Source: Erythrophleum ivorense | Taxonomy: Eukaryota; Streptophyta; Magnoliopsida; Fabales; Fabaceae | NCBI GenBank assembly: GCA_026724425.1 | Contig: JAIUCV010000083.1 | Coordinates: forward strand, 2,542,001-2,606,000 | Length of the DNA stretch: 64,000 nt | Direction: 5' to 3' | Part shown: positions 44,606-55,173 of the stretch, piece by piece | How the letters are laid out: each line of letters starts with the position of its first letter | Position numbering within the stretch: position 1 is the first letter of the stretch | Position numbers and translations under genes: made by a program | Notes under the pieces: model-generated | The model's input: the letters and a program-made list of their open reading frames with translations, nothing else | Databases searched by the model: none | What the model was told of the DNA's origin: nothing

Positions 44606-47130
44606 TTCGGCCCAAAGTTTGGTCGATAACCGATGTTTGTGTTAAAAGGTCTCTGTCAGTAAAGCTACCGCCGTATTTCTTTTGTTTTCATATATCTTTT
44701 TCAAAGTATTTTTTTAATATCAACCTGCCAACAGTCCGCAGACATTCAACCAGATTCACCAACCCCTGAATCAATGCTAACCACGAAATTTTTTAATTTA
44801 GGTGCTCTGAAAGATGTCTAGAACCTTGTCAACTCCCACGTTTTGTCGTTTGGAATCCTTCCCAGCCGAATAAAATGATTGGACATAAAATGTTAGGGTT
44901 TGGGTTTGAAACGGGGCAGAGTACCAAGAGAATAGTTTGCATAGGAAATATATTGTTGACACATGTAACAAGTAACCAAGTGAAGTGAGTGTGATTAATT
45001 CGTTCATAATAATTGGAAAATCGGTGTTTCCCTCGCGGTAAACATGTGCGTACGCGATGATAATGTACGCTGAACATGGCTACATGCGTGAAGACTAACC
45101 CATCGAAATTGAAAACCTAGACACCAAAAAGATTTTTTCAAACACCTACGTCTGGAAAGATGCCATATTACTATAGTAGTGTATTAAGTTTCGAGGAAAA
45201 AAAGCGAGACTTGAAGTCCGCATACATTTTTTAAAAGCTTTGGGCCCAAATTTTGGTCGATAACCGAAGTGTGTTAAAATGTCTATGTCTGTAAAGTTAC
45301 AGCCCTCTTTCTTTTGTTTTAATATATCTTTTTCTTCGTATTTTTTTATAATATGAACCTGCTATCAGTTCGCGGACGTTCTGCCAGATTAACCAACTCC
45401 TCAATCGACGCTAACGAAAAAAAAAAAATTTGAGTTTATGTTCTCCAAAAGATGTATAAAACCTTGTCAACTCCCACGTTTTGTCGTTTGGAATCCTTCC
45501 CCCGCAGAAAAAAACAGTCGAACTTAAAATGTTAGGGTTTGGGATTGAGACGGATCAATGCACCAAGAGCATTTTAACATATGATATATGTTGTCGACAA
45601 ATGAGACAAGTAACCAAGTGAAGTGAGTGTGATTATTTCGTCCACAATAATCAGAAAATTTGTGTTTCCCTCTCGGTAAACATATGCGTACGCGTTGATA
45701 ATGTACGCTGAACATGGCTACATGCGTGACGACCACCCCATCGAAATTGAAAAACTAGACACTAAACAGATTTTTCAAACACTCAAGTCTGCAAAGATGC
45801 CATATACAGTAGTATCATTTAAAAGTTCGAGGGAAAAAAGCGTGACTTAAAGCAGTGAAGATGTTTGATACTATAGTACTATTTTAAGGTTCGAGGGAAA
45901 AAAAGCGAGACTTTAAGTCCGTAGACATTTTTAAAAGGCTTCCGGCCCAAAGTTTGGTGGATAACCAAAGTGTGTGTAAAAAGGTCTCTGTCAGTAAAGT
46001 TTCCGTCGTTTTTTTTTTTCTATATTGTTTTCTTAGTCTATTTTTAGAGTATGAGCCAGCCATCAATCCGCGGAAGATATGCCAGATTCACCAACCCCTA
46101 AATCGAAGCTAACTACGAAAATTTTGAGTTTAGGTGCTCCGGAAGATGTCTTAAACCTTGTCTCCTGCCACGTCTTATCAGTTGGAATCCTTCCCACGCC
46201 AAACAAATGATCAGACGTAAAATATTAGGGTTTGAGTTTGAAACGTGGCAGAGCACCAAGAAAATAGTTGACATATGTAATATGATGTCGACACATGAGA
46301 CTAGTAACAAGGTGAAGTGTGTGTGATTATTTCGTTCATAATAATCAGAAAATCGGTGTTTCCTTCATGGTAAACATGTGCGTACGCGATGATAATGTAC
46401 GCTGAACATGGCTACATGCGGACGACTACCCCATAGAAATTGAAAACCTAGACACTAAACAGATTTTTCGAACACCTTAGTCTGCAAAGATGTCATATAC
46501 TTTAGTATTGTATTAAGGTTCGAGGGAAAAAAACGAGACTTTAAGTCCGCAAACATTTTCTAAAAGCTTTCGGCCCAAAGTTTGGTTGATAACCGAAGTG
46601 TGTGTTAAAAAGTCTATGTCTGTAAAGTTACCGCAGTCTTTCTTTTATTTTAATATATCTTTTTCTTCTTCTTTTTAATATGAACCTACCAACAGTCCGC
46701 GGACGTTCTGCCAGATGCACCAACCCCTGAATCGACGCTAACCATAAATTTTTTTAATTTAGGTACCCTGAAAGATGTCTAAAACCTTGTCTACTCCCAC
46801 GTTTTGTCGTTTGGAATCCTTCCCCACCGAATAAAATGATCGGACGTAAAATGTTAGGGTTTAGGTTTGAAATGGGGCAGAGTACCAAGAGAATAGTTTA
46901 CATATGTAATATGTTGTTAACACATGTGACAAGTAACCAAGTGAAGTGAGTGTGATTATTTCGTTCATAATAATCAGAAAATCGGTGTTTCCTTCACAGT
47001 AAATATGTGCATACGCGATGATAATGTACGCTGAACATGGCTACATGCGTGAAGACTACCCCATCAAAATTGAAAACCTAGACATTAAACAGATTTTTTC
47101 AAACACCTAACTCTGCAAAGATGCCATATA
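44606..47130 (+). repeat. Telo-box tandem repeat array, right part
   Basis: About four units with the telomere-like anchor at 44893, 45532, 46225 and 46854 (spacings 639, 693 and 629). Across the nested insertion the spacing from 26255 becomes 633 after subtracting 26601-44605. The array ends at about 47130, where LINE sequence begins. Confidence 0.9.
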
Positions 47131-48370
47131 CGATTTTATTATAAATCAGATTAGCCCCTTGAACTTATAAAAGTTCTAAGAGTATGTTTGGCTACATAGT
47201 CAGCTACAACATTATCTAGCCAAGGGATAAACTTGACCTGGATGAAATCAAAAGAAGAAGCGATAAGTTTGATGTCCGCCAAGATTCTATGTGCTTCCAT
47301 GATTTGAGATTTTTTGTTGTTTGCCTTGATCAAGGAAATAGAGATTCGTTTTGAGAATCAAGGATGAGAATCCTAGTTCTATGGCCATAAGGAGGGCTTA
47401 TCTAATCGATAGAGCATCGGCAACTAGAGCCAAGATGGCGAAAGTAAGAACTGAGGAGTAAGAAGAGACATGCTCTTCTCCAGAGTAGAAGACCCATCCA
47501 AGTCCTGCATTTCCAGCTGATTCTGGATCAGCCAACCACGCTACATCAGAGCAGCAAGTGATACAATCCATAATATGATGGTTAATAAGATTTCGAGTAC
47601 TCGTTCTAGGGGAAGGACGAATTAAGTGGAATTGGATCCTGAGCCAAGCTCCGTTCTCTTGCATCCTGAACAGCTTTAAGGATTGTCTCTTCAACCGTGA
47701 AGCTTCTATTTTTCAATATCTTCTGGTTTCTAGAAATCCAAATAGCCCAACAGAATCAATCCAAGAGAAGAGCATTCCACTTTCCAGTCTCATCGGTGGT
47801 AACGTTAGCATAGTTTTTGCAGTTGCTAGTCCTTCAATGACATTGATGCACTTAGGAGAATTGAAACCAACTGAGAAAGGGGCTAGTTTCCAGACCTGAC
47901 TGGCAAAATTACAGTGGAAAAGAAGATGTAAAACAGATTCTGAAGCATTACATCTGCAGCATGAAGGGTCAACCGGGATTCCTCTTGCTTCCAACTGCAC
48001 TCCAACAGGTAAAGCTCCATGGAGAGCTTTCCATAAGAACATTTCCACTTTTAGTGCTGTTTTCACTTGCCACACCTGTAAATTTCAATTAATTCCAGGA
48101 TTTTTCCCTCGAGGATTAAGAGCTTCTTTAATTTCCGCAGCTACCATATATCATGATCTCGTTGTATACTCGCCCGTGGAGTGTCTGAGCCAACGTCCTT
48201 TATATGGAGCTCCTAATAAACTCGGTTTCAAGGCGAAAATCCTATCCTTGTACTCAGGGAGGAAAAACACTAACTTAGAATCCCAAGTCGGGCAATTTTG
48301 CAAAAAAAAAAAAAAAGTAGAAACACGTAGTTCCTTTGCTTCTTTTGCAGGTGGTCTAATTGTAGACATC
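47131..48370 (-). pseudogene. LINE (L1-type) 3' fragment: zinc-binding and RNase H regions
   Basis: Minus-strand frames give, in order, a short reverse-transcriptase tail (48151-48369, broken by a poly-A run on the plus strand at 48302-48315), the RT zinc-binding domain (47713-48075, with WKALHGALPV and the Cys/His set around CCRCNASESVLHLLFHC), and RNase H pieces (47398-47694 with DVAWLADPES, then 47151-47333). Several stops and frame changes separate them. The 5' part and any poly(A) tail are missing. This is typical of a dead, 5'-truncated plant L1 copy. Confidence 0.8.
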
Positions 48371-49012
48371 TAGGATTCCTCTCTAAGATCATCTCCATTG
48401 CACATATTAGGAGAGTGTCTTAGTATATAATTATAAAATAAATATTAATATTGTAAGGTAACTTTTCTTGGGAATGTGAGACACAATGTCTAAATTGTCT
48501 TTCTTAAGATACTTTTATTAAGTTTCTTATTGTTTTTAAAACATCCATAATATAATCTAAGTATTTTAAATTAAATTTATGTTAAGACATTCAAAACAAA
48601 TTGTGCAACGGAGATGGTCTTATCTCTTTTCCATTTCCTACTGCCCAACCAAACTGAGTCTCAAGCAGGTCTCGTCCTATGCACATATTAACCCCTGAAA
48701 TATAAAGGCTATGTGTCCAGTTCAAAGTGTTTTTACATACATACAATTTTTTATTAGTTCAAACCCCAATATGAAAAATTTTAAACCCATATAAGAAAAA
48801 TTGATAAAAACAAAAAGTCAATTGGGCTTTGTGGAAGAACCCAATCTAAAAACTGTAAATATGACAAAGTCAACAACAATTTCAAGACATGATCAACTTT
48901 ATCCTTTATCCTAATAACCTGAAACATAACATATATGATATTATATTTGTAGAATAAAATATTCTACACAATCAAAATTCAGATATCGATATAGTATTTT
49001 GAATTGTTAGCA
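48371..49012. other. AT-rich intergenic DNA
   Basis: No gene or recognisable element was seen. A poly-A-rich, transposon-free stretch between the LINE fragment and element H. Confidence 0.5.
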
Positions 49013-50033
49013 TGGTCGATAAAACAACCAAGCTTTTTTTTTTTTTAATAGCCCAAATTAATATTTCTTAAATATTACTTCTCAACGGCAAACACAATTC
49101 CTAACAATGTGGAAATTCTCAAAAATAAATCAATAAAAATTAATTAATTCAACCAACAAAATCAATTCCAGAATAATAATAAAAATCTAGCAACCTAAAC
49201 ACCAGGTTCCACTAAACTAATGAAAGAAACAATTAAAACTCTATCACCCTACACCGGCCTTGATTATGCGATCACACATTTCTTTTTACCTGCATCACAT
49301 GAGAAAAAGATATGCGTTAGTATCTAACAGATACTTAGTGAGACGGTCCATCCGTCGACAGGGTAATTACGCATAAACTAATCATCAACAACAATTAATT
49401 TGAAACATAAACGCAGGAAAACATGGGTGTCAAGCAACACCCAAAAGGTTTCGATCGACACTTACTACCATGGTGTCGAGCGACACCAAAGGGTGTCGGT
49501 CGACACTAAGCTCGCAGAACCAGACACAGAGATGATAAACAGTATGAATACGCGAGAAACACACAATTCCAACACGATTAAACAAGATTACTAGCACAAT
49601 CATCACGGTTTCCATAACTTAACCTCCTAGATCAATCGTTAATCGATCCCTAGCATATATGAGCCTACGGCCACGCACTCACCTCGAAATTTAATTGAAG
49701 CGAAAGAAAGCGAGGGAACAGCGATGAACAGCGCGTAAGGACTCGACACAACACTCCTCCAATCCGACCTCAGGCTCTATCTAGCGAAGAACGGCTTAAG
49801 AACGATCCAAAACACTCGATTTCACTCCGAAATCTCCAATCTCCTTTTTCTCTCACCTTTTCTGCTCAACTCTTCAAGAAAACGTGGCTCCATTTTTATA
49901 AAAATGTGACTAGGGCTTTCCCTTAACCAACGCCACAAAACCGGACGATTAAAATCGAACCAAACCGGTTCTGAACATTGGTGTCGCTCGACACCGCCTA
50001 CCAAATTCGAAAATTTGGTTTACTGATGTTACA
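49013..50033 (-). repeat. 3' LTR of element H
   Basis: About 1.02 kb; on the minus strand it starts TGTAACATC and ends near ggttgttttatc. The exact outer end is uncertain by a few bases. It contains GTGTCGAGCGACAC-type palindromes at 49426-49510 and 49980-49993. Confidence 0.7.
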
Positions 50034-50735
50034 ATTCTCCCCCACTACTCTGGATTCGACCTCAAATCCCAACGAATACACGTGTACCAAAGACAACAAT
50101 CCTGGCCCCACTTTGTCAATCCATTTGAGATCCTCGTCTGACCCCAGAGACTCGCTTCTAATCCTCTGTTTATACACACGTTTCCAGACATTCGTTGCTC
50201 TTAACTCATTACCACACTACTTATACTGAGACCCACTTGTCCCAGATAAGCCCACCGAAGAACCACTATCTCCAAAGGAAATGCAGAGGAGCCATTATCC
50301 CCTCATGAGAACCACTATCCCTCGATACTCATATCGCGACCCACTCGTCATAGATAAGTAAGCATCCCTAAACACTTATACTAAGACCCACTTGTCCCAG
50401 ATAAGTCTGTCGGAGAACCACCACCTCCCAAATATGGAATGAGTTACTCGGGGACGCCACAGCCCATAGAGTAGTAATTCTGAAACGCCTATAACATCTC
50501 TGATTAGAACCGCCTCACGTGGCCTAACTCGATATACCCAACCCGGAATATCACCAAACACAACCCATACCGGTCAACAAACTCATAACAACAGAAACAC
50601 ATTTTGGTACCAGCGAAAAATAAAACAAACTCCATCTCATAAATCTCCAAAATGAATGTCGTTACAACGAAAACAAATATACATGAAGCAACAACATAGC
50701 ACAAGGCTAAACATCTAGAACCACGAAGATGAAAG

Positions 50736-51980
50736 AAGCTCACTCCGCGACCTGCTTGTCAAACCACCTCCTGAACTTCAGCTTCATCTTTGCCTCAGAC
50801 TCCCAAGTATCATCCTATGTACCACTACAGTCCCACAAGACTCTCAGCAACAGTATCTTCTTATGACGCAGAACCTTGACTCTCCTCTCAAGAATCCTCA
50901 CAGGACCTGCCGGAACCGTCAAATCGAGCCTAAGATCCTCAGTAATCTTAGCCACTAACTCCTCTGAAGAATGTAGGCACTTCCTCAGCATCGAAACTTG
51001 AAACACCTTATGAAATGCCTTCATAATCGGAGGTAACTTAAGCCGGTACGCTACTGGTCCAACTCGCTCCACTACCGGAAACGGAATCATAAACCGCGGA
51101 CTCAGCTTGTTCTCTGCTATGGATCTGTTAGGACCCCTCAACATAGCCATCTTGAGATACACGCGGTCTCCAATCTCAAACTCAAGCTCTCGCCTTCGCT
51201 TATCTGCGTAACTCTTTTGTCTATCCTGAGCTTTCTTCATGTTCAACCTCAAAACACATAACTTCTTCGTCGTTTCCTGAACATAAGTGGATCCATGAAT
51301 ACTCTGCTCCCCCACTTGGGTCCAGCATAAAGGCATCCTACACGGCCTCCCGTACAAAGCCTCAAAAGGAGCCATCTCGATACTCGCCTGAAAACTTTTA
51401 TTATAAGTAAACTCGACCAAGCTCAAGTGATCCACCCAATGACCACCCCAGTCCAACACACACATGCTCAGCAAATCCTCCAAAGTCTAAATAGTCCTCT
51501 CCGACTGCCCATCAGTCTGCGGATGATATGCTGTACTCATATGCACCTTAGTGTTCATCTCTGTCTGAAAAGCTCTAAAAAATTCAGAAGCAAATCTGGG
51601 ATCCCGATCTGACACAATACTGGCTGGCACACCATGCAACTTTACTATCTCTTTCACAAATTTCTTAGCCAAAACAGTCGTTCCATCTGTCTTCTTATTG
51701 GCAAAAAAATGTGTTGACTTAGTCAACCGGTCCACAATCACACAGATAGTATCGTAGATCCGCGAGTTAGGTAATCCCACCACAAAATCCATCATGATCA
51801 TATCCTACTTCCACTGTGGAATGGGTAAACTATGTAGAAGACCACTCGAAACCTAATGCTCAGCCTTAACCAATGAACACGTTGCACTTCGAGACCCAAC
51901 GAACACGTGTTGCACTTAGGCGCTCCTAGATGAATCGAGAACTTGCTCGCATGAGCCTCTCTCAGAATCTCATGTCCCAA
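50736..51980 (-). pseudogene. Element H integrase with chromodomain-like tail
   Basis: Read on the minus strand: a decayed zinc-finger region (51798-51980), the catalytic core from MDFVVGLPNSR with DRDPRFASEF and the HPQTDGQSERT glutamate region (51487-51801), and after a TAG at 51487-51489 the same frame continues as LEDLLSMCVLDWGGHW to 50818 with the GPVAYRLKLP module. Another TAG at 50815-50817 precedes a chromodomain-like DDTWESEAKMK segment that ends at about 50740. Both breaks are simple nonsense codons. The family is Tekay/Del-type chromovirus. Confidence 0.85.
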
Positions 51981-52000
51981 CTCCTCTACCTTGGGTACAC

Positions 52001-53640
52001 TGATATATCCATAATTTGCATGATTTTACTTAGTATTTATTCATGTTTTTAAATGTTTTCAACAAGGTTTTATACCTTTAGAGGTAGTTTTCTTGTATTT
52101 GTTGGTTTTGGAGTCTTAACAGGTTAAAACATCAAAAAGGATTCAAAAAGGAGAAAAATAGCCTCAAACCATGATCCATGCAAGTTTCCAAGTCAAGAGC
52201 CTCAACAAAACTCCATTTGTCCGATTCTTGCATTTGGACAGAACCGGAGCATCCGAAAGATGGCCACGGACGGAGGTCTTCCCCACGTCCAAAAATCATG
52301 ATCTTGGTTTTGATGGATAGATATTTTAGTCATGCATCGCGGTGAAGTGGATTCAAGCCATTTGGATCAACCATCAGGGAGAAACTCATTTTCTACCGAG
52401 ACATGTCCGGTTAGTGACAAGATGAAGCCCATGGAGGATCTCGAGTGTCTAATGGCACAGAACACTGCGGTATAGGCCTTGGATCGCTTGAGAAGAGGCT
52501 TAGATACTATTTGGAGGCCTCGTTGGCACAATCCCGGCCCATTCACGTCGCAAAACATCATGTCCAACTCATCGGAAAGTTTCCTTTTCCGGCACCCTGA
52601 AGACCTAAGCGACTTCTACCCTATAAATACAAGTTTTTAGCCTCACGAAAGGGAGAGCTGCGTGTGCGCCGTAAGAGACAGAGAGAGAGCCATCCATGGG
52701 TGCTGAAGGGAGCAGAGAGAAGAGGCGCTTCTCAGGATCTAAGGCACACACACACACACAAATCCTTAAACTCTTTTCATCTTTTCCTTTTATTTTCTTT
52801 TGTATTGAACCCGAAAGTTTCAAGGGAGAGATTCGACTTTGTTCTTCAATAGAGAAGATTTCTTCATCCCTTATCTCTTTTAATACTCAGATAATGCTTT
52901 CATACATCTCTTGCTTGTTTGTTTGCATCATGGCTGAGTAGTTTTATTGTTGGGCTTAAGAGTTTTTCAAGGGAATTCATGGATTGATCACTAGGTTGTT
53001 AGATTCGGTTTTATCATTAGATGTTCTTCATCCAAGTTTGTGCTTACTGCTTATAGCTGGATTGACCATTTATGCTACTGCTCTTAGGTAGATTTACATT
53101 CTGATCGTTTGTTAAATCTCTTGAATCAACTTGGGTGAACAAGGCATAGTAACCTACTGGAGTAGAATTGCAAGGCCTTGTGAACAAATTCGAATTTGGA
53201 CTTTATATGCTTGTTTAATCACTTGATTACCTATGGGAGTAGAGTAATCTTAGGTTGTTTAGACATATTAATTGACATTGCGGGAGTAAGTTGATTATAC
53301 ATTCATAATTCGAGTTCTAGAACATATCTATTTATCTCCTTGTTTAACTATCCAAATAAACCAATCCTTGATGACCTACGAATTCTCTTATGCCCAATGC
53401 TTTTCCTTATTGTTTGCATTTATATTTCAATCATTTCTTTTGTTTTCTTTTGTTTTGAAGTTCACAACATCTACAACAAACTCATATTCTTGTTCTAGCT
53501 TTTATTTCAATCTCTACAAGTTTGAAGTGAAATAACATCTCCTTGTGGTTCGACCCCGAACTATACTACTCTTTTGCTGTGCACTTGCAGTTGTGTAGGT
53601 TAGGTTAATTATTACTTGAAGCTAAACCCAGCCAGCATCA
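52001..53640 (+). mobile_element. Solo LTR of the C/D family with target duplication
   Basis: A 1640-bp sequence starting TGATATATCC and ending CCAGCATCA, flanked on both sides by TACAC (51996-52000 and 53641-53645). It is the inverse-orientation relative of the LTRs of C and D. A TATA box (ctataaata) lies at 52621-52629. The polypurine tract and primer site are absent, so unequal recombination between two LTRs has removed the interior. It interrupts the pol of element H. Confidence 0.93.
52745..52760. repeat. (CA)8 microsatellite
   Basis: Eight CA dinucleotides inside the solo LTR, downstream of its TATA box. Confidence 0.9.
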
Positions 53641-53645
53641 TACAC

Positions 53646-53986
53646 AAACCCGACTATGAACCAAAATCATACCATTCGAAGAGACCTGATACTCGGAACC
53701 AATTGCTCCTGATGCATCAATCAAACCCTGATCGCTCTCCTGAGCCACTCTGATCCTACTAAGTAGATATGCCTGATTAACTGCCTCTAAACCCAAAGGC
53801 TCCTGCGAAACAGACGCAACGTACTAATCTCGCTCACCAAGGCCTCAACATCCTGCTCTCGAGCTGAATTAAACCTCCGTCGACTGAATGCGTCTGCTAC
53901 CTGATTAGCCTTCCATGGGTGATAGATAATCAACCCAACGCGTCTGTCTCATATTCAGCAATGGCTGAGTGAATATATTCAACAAT
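53646..53986 (-). pseudogene. Element H pol remnant between RNase H and integrase
   Basis: The minus strand shows an LSRIRVAQESDQGLIDASGA segment typical of the linker between RNase H and the integrase zinc finger of chromoviruses, followed upstream by degraded text. It continues across the solo LTR to 51980. It ends where the truncated 5' LTR begins. Confidence 0.6.
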
Positions 53987-54555
53987 GTTCGGTCGACACT
54001 AAGCTCGCAGAACCAGACACAGAGACGATAAACAGTACGAATACGCGAGAAACACACAATTCCAACACGATTAAGCACGATTACTAGCACACTCATCACA
54101 CATTCAACCACGGTTTCCATAACTTAACCTCCTAGATCAATCGCTAATCGATCCCTAGCATATACGAGCCTACGGTCGCGCACTTACCTCAAAATCGGAT
54201 TGAAGCGAAAGAAAGCGAGGGAACAGCGATGAACAGCGCCTAAGGACTCGACACAACACTCCTCCAATACGACCTCGGGCTCAATCTAGCGAAGAACGGC
54301 TTAAGAACGATCTGAAACACTCAATTTCACTCTGAAATCTCCAATCTCTTTTTTCTCTCATGTTTTCTGCTCAACTCTTCGAGAAAACGCGGCTCCGTTC
54401 TTATAAAAGCGTGACTAGGGCTATCCTTTAACCAATGCCACAAAACTGAACGATTAAAATTAAATCAAATCGGAATATTGATGTCGACCGATATTCTCCC
54501 TGGTATCGCTCGACACCGCTTACCAAATTCGACAATTTGGTTTACAGATGTTACA
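53987..54555 (-). repeat. 5' LTR of element H, truncated
   Basis: Matches 49493-50033 with scattered differences and ends gatgttaca at 54555. The part of the LTR nearest the primer site is missing. Confidence 0.8.
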
Positions 54556-55173
54556 GTAGAAAAATATTTTAGAGCAATCAGTTAAAAACAAGATGACAAA
54601 AGAAAATATTTTTTTCTTATATGTTAATATTCTTATAAGAATTATGCTATTTTTATTCTATTACAAACCAGCTCCGTAGTTGCTGATTTTCATATTAAAA
54701 AAGAGTTTTACGGACGATTCTATAACATACGAAATCTAAGATATCATATTAACTGCATATAACTTCACTGTTGAGAAACAGGTTTACGATAAACAACTCT
54801 ATATTTACCATTTATAGATTCATGCTAACTTTCCCTCCACTAAATAACAATTATTCGCACACTCTAAGAATCAAACCCAAAGTTAGTATTATAAAAGCTC
54901 TTAAACCTTATACATTCACTTAACTAAAGAGCTTACACAATAGTTTTTTTTGTTTTTTTACCAAAGGCTTAAGTTACACAATATTTGGTATCATATTTTC
55001 TTTTTGATATGTATATTTGTTTCTAAAGGTGGGAAAAAAAAAAAGAAGAATGGATATATTTTGTCAATAACATTTAAAAGAGGTTGGTACAAATTTATTC
55101 ACAATTTTTTTCATTGACAATCCCAAAATAACTAAAAGAATATTGGCCAGTCTAAAATTAAAAATGTAAATAA
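54556..55173. other. Intergenic DNA downstream of the C2 gene
   Basis: AT-rich, with no gene seen. On the minus strand an AATAAA at 55094-55099, about 75 bp past the stop codon of the C2 gene, is a plausible poly(A) signal. Confidence 0.5.

Larger units (their letters stand above)
49013..54555 (-). mobile_element. Ty3/gypsy chromovirus-type element H, decayed
   Basis: On the minus strand: 3' LTR at about 49013-50033, polypurine tract 50034-50047, integrase and chromodomain-like tail (about 50736-51980), a solo LTR inserted at 52001-53640, more pol remnant (53646-53960), then a truncated 5' LTR (about 53987-54555) ending tgttaca. Gag, protease, most of RT and the primer site are missing. The LTR shares the TGTAACATC start and GTGTCG..CGACAC palindromes with element B, so the two are related families. 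No target duplication was found. Confidence 0.8.

Noticed and set aside
20641..47130. CRISPR-like or rDNA spacer interpretation of the tandem array
   Set aside because: Units are 0.54-0.69 kb with no short identical repeats and unique spacers, and no rRNA sequence is seen.
49013..49013. A target duplication for element H
   Set aside because: The 5 bases after 54555 (gtaga) do not match those before the left LTR under any plausible boundary.
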